Source: Silicimonas sp.
GTDB taxonomy: Bacteria > Pseudomonadota > Alphaproteobacteria > Rhodobacterales > Rhodobacteraceae
NCBI GenBank assembly: GCA_013003245.1
Contig: JABDJX010000231.1
Span: forward strand, 1 to 45,571
Direction of reading: 5' to 3'
DNA length: 45,571 nucleotides
Shown here in pieces: positions 1 to 9,025 of the stretch. The position numbers and the translations under genes are program-made. Each line of letters begins with the position of its first letter. Positions within the stretch are counted from its first letter, which is position 1. Under the pieces are notes generated by a model. The model worked only from the letters and a program-made list of their open reading frames with translations. It was not told the origin of the DNA and searched no databases.

Positions 1-325
1 AATCAACCTTGCGCATCTTCAGCCCGAAACCGACGTTGTCGGCCACGCTCATGTAAGGAAAAAGCAGATAGTTCTGAAACACCATGACCACACCGCGGTC
101 TTCCGGCTTGTCGTTCAGAACCGAACTTCCATCGAACGTCACATCCCCCGATGTCGGCTCCAGAAGTCCCGCAATCATCTTCATTGTCGTGGTCTTGCCG
201 CAGCCCGAGGGACCAAGCAGCGCGGTTAACTCACCCGTTGGAATTTCCAGCGACAGACGGTCCAACGCAGGCGCATCAGCACCGGGGTAGACCTTGGTCA
301 GTTCTTTGATCGAAACGTGGGTCAA
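1..325 (-). CDS. ABC transporter ATP-binding protein (partial, C-terminus outside window)
   Basis: Nucleotide-binding subunit that would power the importer encoded just upstream. This reading frame is absent from the ORF track because it runs off the left edge. Translation on the minus strand starts THVSIKELTKVYPG and contains the Walker A motif GPSGCGKTT (about residues 38-46) and a Q-loop MVFQNYLLFP (about 81-90). Signature and Walker B motifs lie beyond the window. I chose a TTG start at 325 because it overlaps the TGA of the preceding permease (TTGA overlap) and gives the normal N-terminal length for a spermidine/iron-type importer ATPase; no closer ATG is available. Family assignment is firm, substrate is not known. 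Confidence 0.9.
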   Translation of the reverse strand, partial: MTHVSIKELTKVYPGADAPALDRLSLEIPTGELTALLGPSGCGKTTTMKMIAGLLEPTSGDVTFDGSSVLNDKPEDRGVVMVFQNYLLFPYMSVADNVGFGLKMRKVD

Positions 326-1149
326 ATCTGGCCAAAGCCTCCGACTGCACCGCTGCGCCCAGAGAGATGTTTGGCGGTGAGCAATAGAATAATGATGCCG
401 GGCAGGATATAGATCATGCCGATCGCACCTGTGATATCATTGCGCCCTGAAGTCGCGAAGTTGAAGAGAAGTAGCGGCAGGGTTTCGACCCGTCCGCCGC
501 CGATGAGCAGCGTCAGGATATACTGGCTCCACGAGACGAGGAACGCGAACAGGCCACCGACAATGATGCCGGGGCGGATGGCAGGCAGCGTGACATACCA
601 GAAGGTTTTGAGAGGTGAGGCCCCAAGACTGCGCGCCTGCGCCTCATAAGCCGGGTCGTAGTTGGCGAAGATGCCCGCCATCACCAACACCATGTAAGGC
701 AGCGTCGGGATCAGGTGGACAAGGATCACCCCCGAGACGGTGTTGGTCAGTCCCATCGAGATAAAGATCGAATGAATACCCAAAACCACTGCGATGCCAG
801 GCACAATGATGGGTGCCAGGATCAGAAGCTCGACAAGCTCTTTGCCACGAAACTTGTACATGCCAAGCGCGCGGCCCGCTGGCACGCCAACAAGGATCGA
901 CAAAACGGTCGCCACTACAGAAATCCAGATGGTGAGCCACAGGCTGTCGATCACGCCTGCGGTGTCCGACATGGCGTATTCCCACGCGCGCATTGACCAG
1001 TTCTTTGGCAGGAGGTCCGGATAAAACCAGCCCTTGGCAAAGGACCAGATCGCCAGCGGCACCAGCGGCAAGATCAGCCAGGTGATCAGCAGTGCCCCGG
1101 TCAAAAACCGAAAACTGCGGACGCCAAAACTTTCGCGTGTAGCACTCAT
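322..1149 (-). CDS. ABC transporter permease, second inner-membrane subunit
   Basis: Membrane channel subunit of the importer, 275 residues, of the binding-protein-dependent transport (PotC-like) family. The first membrane helix covers about residues 15-36 and several further hydrophobic segments follow. The cytoplasmic EAA loop that docks on the ATPase is visible as EAQARSLGA at about 169-177, followed by LPAIRPGI. The gene lies two bases downstream of the other permease stop and overlaps the ATPase start, so the three are translationally linked. In E. coli YnjC the two permease units are fused in one chain, as I recall; here they are separate genes. Confidence 0.9.
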   Translation of the reverse strand: MSATRESFGVRSFRFLTGALLITWLILPLVPLAIWSFAKGWFYPDLLPKNWSMRAWEYAMSDTAGVIDSLWLTIWISVVATVLSILVGVPAGRALGMYKFRGKELVELLILAPIIVPGIAVVLGIHSIFISMGLTNTVSGVILVHLIPTLPYMVLVMAGIFANYDPAYEAQARSLGASPLKTFWYVTLPAIRPGIIVGGLFAFLVSWSQYILTLLIGGGRVETLPLLLFNFATSGRNDITGAIGMIYILPGIIILLLTAKHLSGRSGAVGGFGQI

Positions 1150-1151
1150 GC

Positions 1152-2009
1152 CTATCCCCTGATCCGGCGGCGCGAGTAGCGCACGTAAAAGTAAATCATC
1201 ACCGCACTGAGAAGGGCGATCACCATCGCCATCGCCATCGCTTCGGGGCGTGCTGCCAGATCAACGTCGGTGTATTTGCGGTAAGCCAGCACGGGCAGGG
1301 CTGCGGGGAAGTTCGCACCCAAAATAGCGGGGATCTCGTAAGCCCCGAAAGTAAAGGCAAAGACCATCACACTTGCCGAAAGTACGCCGGGGAAGATCAG
1401 CGGCAAGAGCACGAAGCGGAAGGTTTGCCACTTGGTGGCACCTAATGAGCGCGCGACGCTCTCAAAGTCTTCGCCCAGCGACTGCATGTTGGCCAGAACT
1501 ATCACGCCGATGAAAGGCACTTCCTTCCAGACGTATTGCAGAATGATCCCAATGGCATACGGGTCAAACACAAGTGCCGGAAAATCACTGGGCCGCGCGA
1601 TCAGATTAAACTCTGCTGCAAGGCGGGCGAAACTGCCTGATTGCGAGAAGAGGTACAGGATACCAATGGCACCCACGAGGTGTGGCACTGTCAGGTTAAG
1701 CTGAAACAAGAAATTCACCACACCGCGTCCCACAAAACTGCGCCTGAGAAGTAGCGCCGCACCAATGGCGAGGATCGAGGAAATAACCGTCGAAGTGAAG
1801 GCGATGTGGAACGTCAGCAGAAACGACAGATAGAACTCGCGGTCGGTAAAAACCGACACATAGGCCTGAAAATCTGGTTCGGTCAGCCCGATCACCGGCA
1901 TGTAGTTGAAACTGCGCATCAGGCCGATCAGAAGGCCACCAAAGAACAGCACGACGATGATGAACATCGCCGGCAGGAGCAGCAGAAAAATCTTGGTTCG
2001 GTCGGACAT
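1152..2009 (-). CDS. ABC transporter permease, first inner-membrane subunit
   Basis: PotB-like permease of 285 residues that would pair with the following permease to form the channel. N-terminal helix at about residues 8-30, several more hydrophobic segments, and an EAA-type loop ESVARSLGA at about 183-191 followed by LPLIFPGV. The C-terminus ends in a basic tail (YSRRRIRG) typical of a cytoplasmic end. It is separated from the binding-protein gene by 57 bases that contain a small hairpin, a common arrangement that lets the binding protein be made in excess over the membrane parts. Confidence 0.9.
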   Translation of the reverse strand: MSDRTKIFLLLLPAMFIIVVLFFGGLLIGLMRSFNYMPVIGLTEPDFQAYVSVFTDREFYLSFLLTFHIAFTSTVISSILAIGAALLLRRSFVGRGVVNFLFQLNLTVPHLVGAIGILYLFSQSGSFARLAAEFNLIARPSDFPALVFDPYAIGIILQYVWKEVPFIGVIVLANMQSLGEDFESVARSLGATKWQTFRFVLLPLIFPGVLSASVMVFAFTFGAYEIPAILGANFPAALPVLAYRKYTDVDLAARPEAMAMAMVIALLSAVMIYFYVRYSRRRIRG

Positions 2010-2037
2010 CAGCTCCCGATCACGTCACAGAAAGACC

Positions 2038-2055
2038 CACGGCGCGCACGCCGTG
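2038..2055 (-). promoter_or_regulatory. Hairpin between binding-protein and permease genes
   Basis: Perfect 7-bp stem CACGGCG/CGCCGTG around the 4-base loop CGCA, located just after the stop codon of the binding-protein gene and before the permease start. There is no T-run, so it is not a standard intrinsic terminator. Hairpins at this position in importer operons usually protect the upstream mRNA segment from 3' exonucleases or reduce read-through; that role is inferred here. Confidence 0.5.
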
Positions 2056-2066
2056 AGAGCCGGGAC

Positions 2067-3296
2067 TTATTGGCCGACGTTTTCGATCCAGCCTTGTTCA
2101 ATGGCCGAAATCCAAGATGCCTGAAGTTCGGGCAGCGCGTTTTTTGCCAGTTCTTCTTTTGAGACCACGTTGGGGTGCGCCACGATTGTCCCAAAGTCCG
2201 CCTGCACCGCGTCACTGGTGCGAGAAATCTCGATGGCAGGTGATGCGCCCCAGACATCCGGTCGTGCCTTTTGATACTGCGCCTCGCCAGACAGCAGGAT
2301 GTTCTGCAGCACCAAAGCCGCCGCCTTGTTGGGCGAGTTGAACGGGATGATCGTGTAGTTGGTGTTTCCGATCGTGCCGTCGGTCAGACCATAGCCTTGG
2401 GTTGTTGGCGGGAAAACACCGTTTTCGATGTTCAGACCAACACCGGACGGTTCATAGTTGAACGTCAGGTCCACTTCAGAGTTCGCGTAAAGCTGCTCCA
2501 TTGCGGCAATAGAGGCCGGATAGGTCGCGCCTTCACGCCACAAGTAGGGTTCCATATCGTTCAGAATGTTCCACGTCTTGGCGGCCACTTCGTCATACTT
2601 GGCCTGATCGAAATCACCCAAAAGCGCGTCCACACCGCCAGCGGCGTGGTAGAACACATGGCGCACAAAAACCGATCCGTTGAAGTCAGGTGGTGCGGGG
2701 TATGTGAAACGACCGGGGTTTTCCTTGACCCATGCGATGAGTTCACCAATCGAAGTTGGCGGATTGTCCAGCCGCGCGGTGTCATAGGCAAACGCAAACT
2801 GCGCCTTGGACCAAGGTACTTCGCATCCATCAACAGGCACGCCAAAGTCGTTGGCAATCGCCGGGTTCGACCAATCGACAAAAGCGTTGTTCGGCAGCAC
2901 ATCAGTGTAACCACAGTAAGCCAAATCACCCTGTTTCATTGTGCGGAAATTCTCGCCGTTGATCCAGATCATGTCGACAGAGCCCTTGTCCATCACGCCA
3001 GACTCTTTTTCGCCAAGCACGATGTTCACTGCTTCAACCGTATCGCTTAGACCAACGCGGTTAAGCGTAATTCCATAGTTATCTTTCAACCGCCCGCCGA
3101 TATATTCGGTCACATATTGGTTGATGTTGTCCGAGCCGCCCCAAAGGAACCAGTTCACCTCACCACCCTTGGCCATCTCGACGATCTCGTCCCACGACAT
3201 GGCGTTCAGGGCCTCGCCATCCGCCGTGTCTGCAAAGGCGGCGGGCGCAAGCATCAGGCTTGTGGCCAAAAGGGCCTTTATCAGGTGGTTTTTCAT
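2067..3296 (-). CDS. YnjB-like ABC transporter substrate-binding protein
   Basis: Periplasmic solute-binding protein of the importer, 409 residues from the chosen start. The ORF track starts 11 codons earlier, but the ATG at 3296 is preceded by GGAGG at good spacing and opens a clean signal peptide (MKNHLIKALL then ATSLML, cleavage after AFA near residue 22). The mature part carries segments I recognise from the YnjB family, for example NWFLWGGSDNINQYV near the mature N-terminus and the FTYPAPPDFNGS segment. The YnjBCD substrate is not settled, so none is assigned. First gene of an SBP-permease-permease-ATPase operon on the minus strand. Confidence 0.85.
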   Translation of the reverse strand: MKNHLIKALLATSLMLAPAAFADTADGEALNAMSWDEIVEMAKGGEVNWFLWGGSDNINQYVTEYIGGRLKDNYGITLNRVGLSDTVEAVNIVLGEKESGVMDKGSVDMIWINGENFRTMKQGDLAYCGYTDVLPNNAFVDWSNPAIANDFGVPVDGCEVPWSKAQFAFAYDTARLDNPPTSIGELIAWVKENPGRFTYPAPPDFNGSVFVRHVFYHAAGGVDALLGDFDQAKYDEVAAKTWNILNDMEPYLWREGATYPASIAAMEQLYANSEVDLTFNYEPSGVGLNIENGVFPPTTQGYGLTDGTIGNTNYTIIPFNSPNKAAALVLQNILLSGEAQYQKARPDVWGASPAIEISRTSDAVQADFGTIVAHPNVVSKEELAKNALPELQASWISAIEQGWIENVGQ

Positions 3297-3418
3297 TCGT
3301 GTGTCCTCCCAGTTTTCTGGACCAGCCATGTGATTTTGCCACCACGTTACTGGCCGCTATTCAGCAACGCTCTCAAGCAACGGGACGCAAGGCCTGAGGT
3401 GAGAGGGGCTTATGTTCA

Positions 3419-3447
3419 AGTCCACAGGAACGCCTTGGTACTGTCAA
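3419..3447 (-). promoter_or_regulatory. Candidate promoter of the YnjB-like importer operon
   Basis: On the minus strand a consensus -35 TTGACA (3447-3442) is followed 17 bases later by a weak -10 TGGACT (3424-3419). It lies about 120 bases upstream of the binding-protein start, in the gap after the hypothetical gene. The -35 is perfect but the -10 is poor, so this is tentative. Confidence 0.3.
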
Positions 3448-3490
3448 GCGCGCCGCCCAGATTTTAAGTCAGGAAAAGCTGATCAAAAAA

Positions 3491-3916
3491 TTAGGTTCCC
3501 GCATAGACAATACGCAAAAAGGCCTCGCCTTCACCCTCATATTTCACCTTGGCCCAAAGCCCGATCAAAATTTCCTCGTCGGTCAGATCTCGGGTGTAAA
3601 CCTGTGACTTAATGAAGGTGCCGTCGCCCGGTTCTTCATCAAGTTTCACACGCTTCGGCGTTAGATCGGAAAACCGCAAATACATATAGGCAAACGCCAT
3701 CAGATGCTGTTTGTTGATAGACAGCAGATAGGTTTCAATATCCTGCACAGCAGCCGTGACAGCAGCAAAGCTACCGGCCTGTCTGGCGCGTTCCAAATCA
3801 ACAAAGAGCGCGAACAGTTTCTTGTCACTAAGGGTGAGCCCGCCGCTATCAGACTTTTTTACACCGTGAGTGATCAGTTTGTCTTTCACAAGCTGGTAGA
3901 TGCTTTGTTCCATCAT
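3491..3916 (-). CDS. Hypothetical protein, 141 residues
   Basis: Not a family I recognise. The protein is soluble in appearance, with no signal peptide or membrane helix, and starts MMEQSIYQLVKDKLI; either of the two leading ATG codons could be used. The N-terminal two thirds look helical (LFALFVDLERARQAG, IETYLLSINKQHLMAFAYMYLRF) and the C-terminal third has charged and beta-prone stretches (IKSQVYTRDLTDEEILIGLW). It stands alone between the importer operon and the CPBP protease gene. Codon use resembles the neighbours, and no overlapping ORF on the other strand looks better, so I take it as a real gene of unknown role. Confidence 0.65.
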   Translation of the reverse strand: MMEQSIYQLVKDKLITHGVKKSDSGGLTLSDKKLFALFVDLERARQAGSFAAVTAAVQDIETYLLSINKQHLMAFAYMYLRFSDLTPKRVKLDEEPGDGTFIKSQVYTRDLTDEEILIGLWAKVKYEGEGEAFLRIVYAGT

Positions 3917-4045
3917 GCGGCACTAGCAAAATCAAAAATGCTACGAAAGAAAAACCTTCAAGCGGATAAAATGTGTCGGTCTGCTAGGTAGGCTAAGTTG
4001 CCATAGAAAACAATCGTTGGAACGGCAACTTGGGTGAGAGGCTCG

Positions 4046-4861
4046 TCAGCCTCGCTTCCTAAAAATCGCGATCAATGCAGCGACAACGATGTTCAAGGCG
4101 ACATACAAATAAAGCCCCACCTGCGGGCCGTCGGCATCGAAGCGATAGACCGGCAGAACCACAAGAACCGTGTTTTGAACACCGTGCATGATCCACGGCA
4201 CCGAAAGCTTGTTACCGGAGAGTTCAAACAGCCAGAGAATCTGAACTGAGAACGCCATGGTAAAGATAACAAACACCAGAAACGGAATGTAAATGTGCGG
4301 GTCGCCCGGAATGATCCAAAGCGGCAAATGCCACAGTCCCCATATCGCTCCGAGCAAGAGGCTTCCCCAAAGAAAACCCAATTGCTCTCGCATCGGGCGC
4401 TGTGCATAGCCGCGCCATCCAAATTCCTCTTGCCCACCTCCAAATATCATCATGGATAGAAAGGCCGGAACCAGCCAGACGATTGCCGGATATCCCAAGT
4501 CTGAGGGAACCATGCTCCCTGGCAATTCGTCTATGCCCAAGATGGAAACCAAAGCCACCGTCAACCAAGCAAGCGCGACTGGCAGGACGAACGCGGTGCC
4601 AAGGATAAGTGGCTTCATACGAATATCGAAGCCGCTCTTGATTAATGTCCACGCAGCCCGCCAACCACCACTGCGACCAAGCAAGAACAGCGCGACGATC
4701 AGTGGAGCAAACGGAAAGAAAAAGCTTGTGAACCCGTTGTATCCGGCACCAGCAATCGGCGTCTGCACTCCGGTCCATGTTAGAAAAGTCGGAATAAAGA
4801 ACAGCCAGGATATGGCAAATGTTAGTACGAAGTAGCTCAGTATCGGGCGCTCATCCTGCAT
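4046..4861 (-). CDS. CPBP family intramembrane metalloprotease (CAAX protease-like)
   Basis: Polytopic membrane protein of 271 residues in the CPBP/Rce1-like family, which cleaves peptides within or next to the membrane. Motif 1 is visible as EEFGWRG, with the Glu pair at about residues 145-146 and Arg150. Motif 2 is GLWHLPLW with His178. A later His (IMHGVQN) fits the third metal-binding position. Several hydrophobic helices surround these motifs. The start at 4861 follows a G-rich ribosome site (GGAGGGGGTGAGCC). Bacterial members act in bacteriocin immunity or membrane-protein processing; the substrate here is unknown. It is monocistronic by position. Confidence 0.88.
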   Translation of the reverse strand: MQDERPILSYFVLTFAISWLFFIPTFLTWTGVQTPIAGAGYNGFTSFFFPFAPLIVALFLLGRSGGWRAAWTLIKSGFDIRMKPLILGTAFVLPVALAWLTVALVSILGIDELPGSMVPSDLGYPAIVWLVPAFLSMMIFGGGQEEFGWRGYAQRPMREQLGFLWGSLLLGAIWGLWHLPLWIIPGDPHIYIPFLVFVIFTMAFSVQILWLFELSGNKLSVPWIMHGVQNTVLVVLPVYRFDADGPQVGLYLYVALNIVVAALIAIFRKRG

Positions 4862-5035
4862 GGCTCACCCCCTCCCCAAAAGAGCGTACTAGGTTGCGTG
4901 CGCGCTGTCACCGCAGGCAGGCTGGATGGTTGCTCTGTCCAACCAGTGTCCCTAACGCAGGCATTCCTTCTTAGAAGCCGATGTTCGGGACTATCGAAGC
5001 ATTTGACGGTTCGGGCTCTGTGCCGACACTCGCTT

Positions 5036-5066
5036 ACAAAAAAGCTCCACTAAAAAGTGGAGCTTT
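5036..5066 (-). terminator. Rho-independent terminator of rpmB
   Basis: Perfect 11-bp inverted repeat AAAGCTCCACT / AGTGGAGCTTT with a 4-base loop, followed on the minus strand by a T-run (AGCTTTTTTG). It starts 24 bases past the rpmB stop codon and matches the textbook intrinsic terminator layout for that gene. Confidence 0.9.
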
Positions 5067-5089
5067 CGAAATCGTCGAATTGAGCGCAA

Positions 5090-5377
5090 TCAGGCGGCAG
5101 CTTGCGCCTTTTTGATCTCTTTCTTGACCTTCAACGCGTTTGCCGAAAGCTCTGCGTCTTTTGCCTTGAGCAGGAAGGCGTCCAGACCACCGCGGTGATC
5201 GACGGTGCGCAGAGCCGAGCTTGACACTTTCAGCCGCACTGTGCGGCCAAGCGTTTCAGACATCAGCTTTGTTTCGGTCAGGTTCGGCAGGAAACGGCGA
5301 CGCGTCCGGTTGTTCGCGTGGCTTACGTTATTTCCCGTCATCGGGCCTTTTCCGGTCAATTCGCAACGGCGTGCCAT
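5090..5377 (-). CDS. rpmB: 50S ribosomal protein L28
   Basis: Component of the large ribosomal subunit, 95 residues. The start at 5377 ([20 protein letters not shown]) is 21 codons inside the listed ORF; it matches the conserved L28 N-terminus and follows GAGGACGACATC as ribosome site. The conserved core RRRFLPNL and the [16 protein letters not shown] segment are present. The Lys/Ala-rich tail (KKAQAAA) is typical of alphaproteobacterial L28. It is a single-gene unit with its own promoter and a strong terminator, and is not paired with rpmG here. Confidence 0.97.
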   Translation of the reverse strand: MARRCELTGKGPMTGNNVSHANNRTRRRFLPNLTETKLMSETLGRTVRLKVSSSALRTVDHRGGLDAFLLKAKDAELSANALKVKKEIKKAQAAA

Positions 5378-5429
5378 GATGTCGTCCTCGTTTTCGTCAA
5401 AGGGCGCGGATCGCCCCACAATATGAAAC

Positions 5430-5451
5430 GGGCAGCGCAATAAGGCTGCCC
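5430..5451 (-). promoter_or_regulatory. 5' UTR hairpin in the rpmB leader
   Basis: Perfect 7-bp stem GGGCAGC/GCTGCCC with an 8-base loop, lying between the predicted rpmB promoter and its ribosome site. It has no T-run after it. Ribosomal-protein leaders often carry a hairpin that the protein product or the ribosome reads; that function is only inferred from position. Confidence 0.45.
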
Positions 5452-5467
5452 AAGAATCCGTCTGCGG

Positions 5468-5496
5468 GGGATAGGGTGAAATTTTAAGGCCGTCAA
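5468..5496 (-). promoter_or_regulatory. Sigma-70-type promoter of rpmB
   Basis: Minus-strand -35 TTGACG (5496-5491) and -10 TATCCC (5473-5468) with an exact 17-base spacer that is AT-rich. It lies about 90 bases upstream of the L28 start, just past the stop codon of meaB. The predicted transcript would begin near 5461 and carry the leader hairpin. Confidence 0.6.
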
Positions 5497-5508
5497 GACC
5501 TCTGGGCG

Positions 5509-6504
5509 CTATTTCGGCAGCAGAATGTCCAGCACTTGAGCGGCTGCCGCAGAGGGTGCGCGCGTGCCTTTGGCCACGTCTGAACGTAAGGTCTCGATCG
5601 CCGCATCGGCCTTTGGATCATGCTGCAAGCGGCGCAACAGGCCAAGACGCACTTCGTCCTCGAACCAGCCGCGCGCCTGTTCTGTGCGGCGCGCCTGCCA
5701 AAAGCCTGTTTCCTTGCGGAATTCGGCCAATACCTGCATCGCCTCCCATGCCGTGTCCACGCCGTGCATATCCAGGGCCGACACCGGCATCGCCATCGGA
5801 TAGCCCTCTGGATCACCTTCACGCTTGCGCATCAGGCGCAGCGCGCCCGCATAGTCGGCCACAGTGCGCGTCGCGGCGGCTTTCAAGTCGCCATCGGCCT
5901 TGTTGACCAGCACCAGATCAGCGATCTCCATGATCCCGCGTTTGACACCCTGCAATTCGTCGCCCCCCGCCGGGGCAAGCAGCAACACAAAGAGGTCCGA
6001 CATCTCTGCCACAATCGTCTCGGACTGGCCGACACCAACGGTCTCAATCAACACCACGTCAAAGCCAGCCGCCTCGCAAAGTGCTATCGCATCCCGAGTT
6101 CGCCGTGCCACGCCGCCAAGCTGGGTCTGGCTGGGTGAAGGCCGGATAAAAGCTAACGGTTCACGCGACAACCGCTCCATTCGGGTCTTATCGCCCAATA
6201 TCGAACCACCAGAGCGGGTGGACGAAGGATCTACCGCCAAAACGGCGACGCGCAGACCCTGATCTGTCAGCATGCAACCAAAGGCTTCGATAAAGGTCGA
6301 TTTGCCCACGCCCGGCGTACCCGAGAGACCAATGCGCAAGGCTTGCCGCTCAGGATCAGCCACAGCCTCAAGCAACGCATCGGCTCGGGCGCGATGATCC
6401 GTGCGCCCGCTTTCTACCAGCGTGATCGCGCGCGCCAAGGCGCGGCGGTCGCCCGCACGCAGTTTTTCAGCCAAGTCCATCACGTCTTCCATCGGCGCGG
6501 ACAT
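5509..6504 (-). CDS. meaB: Methylmalonyl-CoA mutase-associated GTPase MeaB
   Basis: G3E-family P-loop GTPase that loads and protects the B12-dependent methylmalonyl-CoA mutase. G1 motif GTPGVGKST at about residues 62-70; further family marks are VDPSS then [20 protein letters not shown] and the guanine-specificity motif NKAD. Length 331 is usual. Three in-frame ATGs exist: 6504, 6492 and 6480. The last ([10 protein letters not shown]) has GGAAG five bases upstream and may be the true start; the longest form is reported. It is divergent from hrpB with a gap of only about 70 bases, so the two promoters must sit back to back. The mutase gene is not in the window. Confidence 0.93.
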   Translation of the reverse strand: MSAPMEDVMDLAEKLRAGDRRALARAITLVESGRTDHRARADALLEAVADPERQALRIGLSGTPGVGKSTFIEAFGCMLTDQGLRVAVLAVDPSSTRSGGSILGDKTRMERLSREPLAFIRPSPSQTQLGGVARRTRDAIALCEAAGFDVVLIETVGVGQSETIVAEMSDLFVLLLAPAGGDELQGVKRGIMEIADLVLVNKADGDLKAAATRTVADYAGALRLMRKREGDPEGYPMAMPVSALDMHGVDTAWEAMQVLAEFRKETGFWQARRTEQARGWFEDEVRLGLLRRLQHDPKADAAIETLRSDVAKGTRAPSAAAAQVLDILLPK

Positions 6505-6571
6505 TGGCCCGCGCGCGCGGCACTGTCCAGAGCAGGCTGGACCTGAGCGCGCGGTTCGCTATGGCTAGGGC

Positions 6572-8962
6572 ATGACCCGACTGCCCGTTGAAGATGCCAT
6601 TCCCGACCTGCTTGCCGCGCTTGCCCGCGACAGGCTTGGCGTGCTGCAAGCCCCACCTGGCGCAGGTAAGACAACGCGGGTGCCTTTGGCGATGCTTGAG
6701 GCGGGGCTTTACGAAGGCAGGATCGTCATGCTGGAACCCCGGCGCCTTGCAACCCGTGCGGCGGCAGCACGGATGGCCGAAACCTTGGGCGAACCAGTGG
6801 GCAAAACCGTTGGCTTTCGCATGCGTGGCGAGGCCAAGGTATCGGCTGCCACCTGTATCGAGGTGGTGACCGAAGGCATCCTGACAAGGATGATCCAGTC
6901 GGACCCGACACTTGACGGCATCGGCGCGGTGATCTTTGACGAGTTTCACGAGCGCTCGCTCAACGCCGATCTTGGATTGGCGCTTGCCTTGGAGGTTCGC
7001 GACACGCTGCGCCCTGATCTGATCCTGCTGGCGATGTCGGCCACGCTTGATGCAGAGCCGGTGGCCGATCTGATGGGCGCGCAGGTGATCACATCCAAAG
7101 GGCAAAGCTTTCCGATTGAGACGCGTTGGCTGGATAAACCGCTGGGACCAAAGGCGCGTTGGGACACTGAGATGGCCACCTTGATCCGGCGCGCCCTGAG
7201 CGAAACTGACGGGGGTATCCTCGCCTTTCTGCCCGGCGAAGGCGAAATCCGGCGCGTGGCGCAAGCGCTTGGCGGCATCTCCGGCACAACGGTCCTGCCG
7301 CTTTATGGTGCTCTGGCATTCAAAGCTCAACAGGCGGCGCTGAGACCGATGCAAGGGCGCAAACTGGTGCTGGCCACGGCCATCGCCGAAACCTCTTTGA
7401 CGATCCCCGACATCCGGGTCGTCGTTGACGGCGGACGCGCGCGACGGGCACGATTTGACTCCGGCTCGGGCATGTCGCGGCTGGTGACCGAACGGGTAAC
7501 GCGGGCCGAGGCCGATCAGCGCCGTGGCCGAGCAGGAAGGTTGGCCGAGGGCACGTGCTACAGGTTATGGACGAAGGGCGAGGAAGGCGGGCTCGCCCCC
7601 TTCCCGCCCGCTGAGATCGAAGCGGCTGATCTATCTGACCTTGCGCTTGAGCTGGCCGAATGGGGCGCCGACGACCTGAAGTTCCTGACACCGCCGCCCG
7701 AGGGCGCGCTTAGCAACGCGCGCGCGCTGCTGGTCAGCCTTGGCGCGCTTGATAAGAAGGCGCGCATCACAGCGCACGGGCGTGCCTTGGCAAAGATGCC
7801 GTTACACCCGCGTCTGGCGCATATGCTGGCAACAGCCGGTGCGGCGGCGGCCCCGCTTGCCGCGCTCTTGGCGGATCGCGATCCCTTGCGTGGCGCGGGC
7901 GCCGACCTCAACCTGCGCTTGGCGGCTATGAAAGACGGGCGGCGCGAGCCTGCATTGCACCGCATCTTTGAGGAGGCAAAGCGACTGGAGCGGCGCGCGC
8001 CACCAACGACGATCACCAACGCCGCCGCTCAAGCGGCCCTTGCTTATCCCGACCGCATCGGGCTGCGGCGCCCCGGCGATGATCCACGCTGGCTGCTTTC
8101 GGGCGGCAAGGGCGTAAAAATGGACCCAAGCGATCCGCTGGTCGGCCAACGCCTGCTGGTGGTCACCGACACGGATGGACACCCCACCGAGGCGACCGTG
8201 CGCACCGCGCTGGCCATCGCCGAAAGCGACTTGCGCAACGTTCTGGGCGATCTGATTGAAACTGTCACTTTTGCTCAATGGTCCAAGCGTGACGGCAAAG
8301 TCTTGGCATTGATCGAAGAAAGACTGGGCGCGATTGCCTTGTCGTCTAAGCGGTGGGACACGGCACCCGATGATACTCTGGCTGCCGCAATGCTTGATGG
8401 CGTGCGCCAACTGGGTTTGCCCCACTCTGATGCCGCTGAGCGGTTTCGGGCGCGTGTGGCCTTGGTGCGAAGCGCAGGACACGACCTTCCCGATGTGACC
8501 GACACCGCCTTGATGGATAGTTTGGAGCATTGGCTGCTGCCGCACCTCGGCAAAACGCGCAACAGCGGCGCATGGAAGGCCTTTGACACCTTGCATGCCC
8601 TGCGCGCGATGCTTGACTGGTCTCAGACCCAACTGCTGGATCGCGAAGCGCCGGCGCATTTTGAAACGCCGCTCGGTCGGAAGATCGCCATCGACTACGG
8701 CGCGCCTGATCCGGAAATCAGCGTGCGCCTGCAAGAGATGTTCGGAACAACCCGGCACCCAAGGGTTGCCGGAAGGCCGTTGCGGGTGACGCTGCTGTCG
8801 CCCGCCAACCGCCCCTTGCAAACAACAATGGATGTGCCGGGCTTTTGGGCTTCTTCGTATCAGGACGTACGCAAAGACATGCGCGGCAAATACCCCAAGC
8901 ATGCATGGCCGGACGACCCGACCATCGCCGGTCCGACGTTACGTCCCAAGAGGCGCACTTAG
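6572..8962 (+). CDS. hrpB: ATP-dependent helicase HrpB
   Basis: DEAH-box RNA helicase of the HrpB family, 796 residues. Walker A APPGAGKTT at about 27-35, the DEAH variant DEFH at about 123-126 followed by ERS, motif III MSATLD, and the helicase C-terminal motif QRRGRAGRLAEGTCYRLW. The HA2-like region and the HrpB-specific C-terminal domain (ending in the conserved region around FWASSYQDVRKDMRGKYPKHAWPDDP) complete the protein. The exact cellular RNA target of bacterial HrpB is unclear. The start has AGGG close upstream. The long minus-strand ORFs under this gene are shadows. Confidence 0.96.
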   Translation: MTRLPVEDAIPDLLAALARDRLGVLQAPPGAGKTTRVPLAMLEAGLYEGRIVMLEPRRLATRAAAARMAETLGEPVGKTVGFRMRGEAKVSAATCIEVVTEGILTRMIQSDPTLDGIGAVIFDEFHERSLNADLGLALALEVRDTLRPDLILLAMSATLDAEPVADLMGAQVITSKGQSFPIETRWLDKPLGPKARWDTEMATLIRRALSETDGGILAFLPGEGEIRRVAQALGGISGTTVLPLYGALAFKAQQAALRPMQGRKLVLATAIAETSLTIPDIRVVVDGGRARRARFDSGSGMSRLVTERVTRAEADQRRGRAGRLAEGTCYRLWTKGEEGGLAPFPPAEIEAADLSDLALELAEWGADDLKFLTPPPEGALSNARALLVSLGALDKKARITAHGRALAKMPLHPRLAHMLATAGAAAAPLAALLADRDPLRGAGADLNLRLAAMKDGRREPALHRIFEEAKRLERRAPPTTITNAAAQAALAYPDRIGLRRPGDDPRWLLSGGKGVKMDPSDPLVGQRLLVVTDTDGHPTEATVRTALAIAESDLRNVLGDLIETVTFAQWSKRDGKVLALIEERLGAIALSSKRWDTAPDDTLAAAMLDGVRQLGLPHSDAAERFRARVALVRSAGHDLPDVTDTALMDSLEHWLLPHLGKTRNSGAWKAFDTLHALRAMLDWSQTQLLDREAPAHFETPLGRKIAIDYGAPDPEISVRLQEMFGTTRHPRVAGRPLRVTLLSPANRPLQTTMDVPGFWASSYQDVRKDMRGKYPKHAWPDDPTIAGPTLRPKRRT

Positions 8963-9025
8963 GCGTTTTTCGCTTGCCTGCCCCAAGGTCAGCTATGGTT
9001 TGTAGCAAAAAACAGGGGGATTATC

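Noticed and set aside
3297-3490. TPP riboswitch upstream of the YnjB-like importer
   Set aside because: I looked for the conserved CUGAGA and ACCUGAUCUGG-like cores and found neither.
7802-8902. 366-codon minus-strand ORF inside hrpB
   Set aside because: It lies fully antisense to a complete helicase with all motifs and shows no family features; a high-GC shadow ORF.
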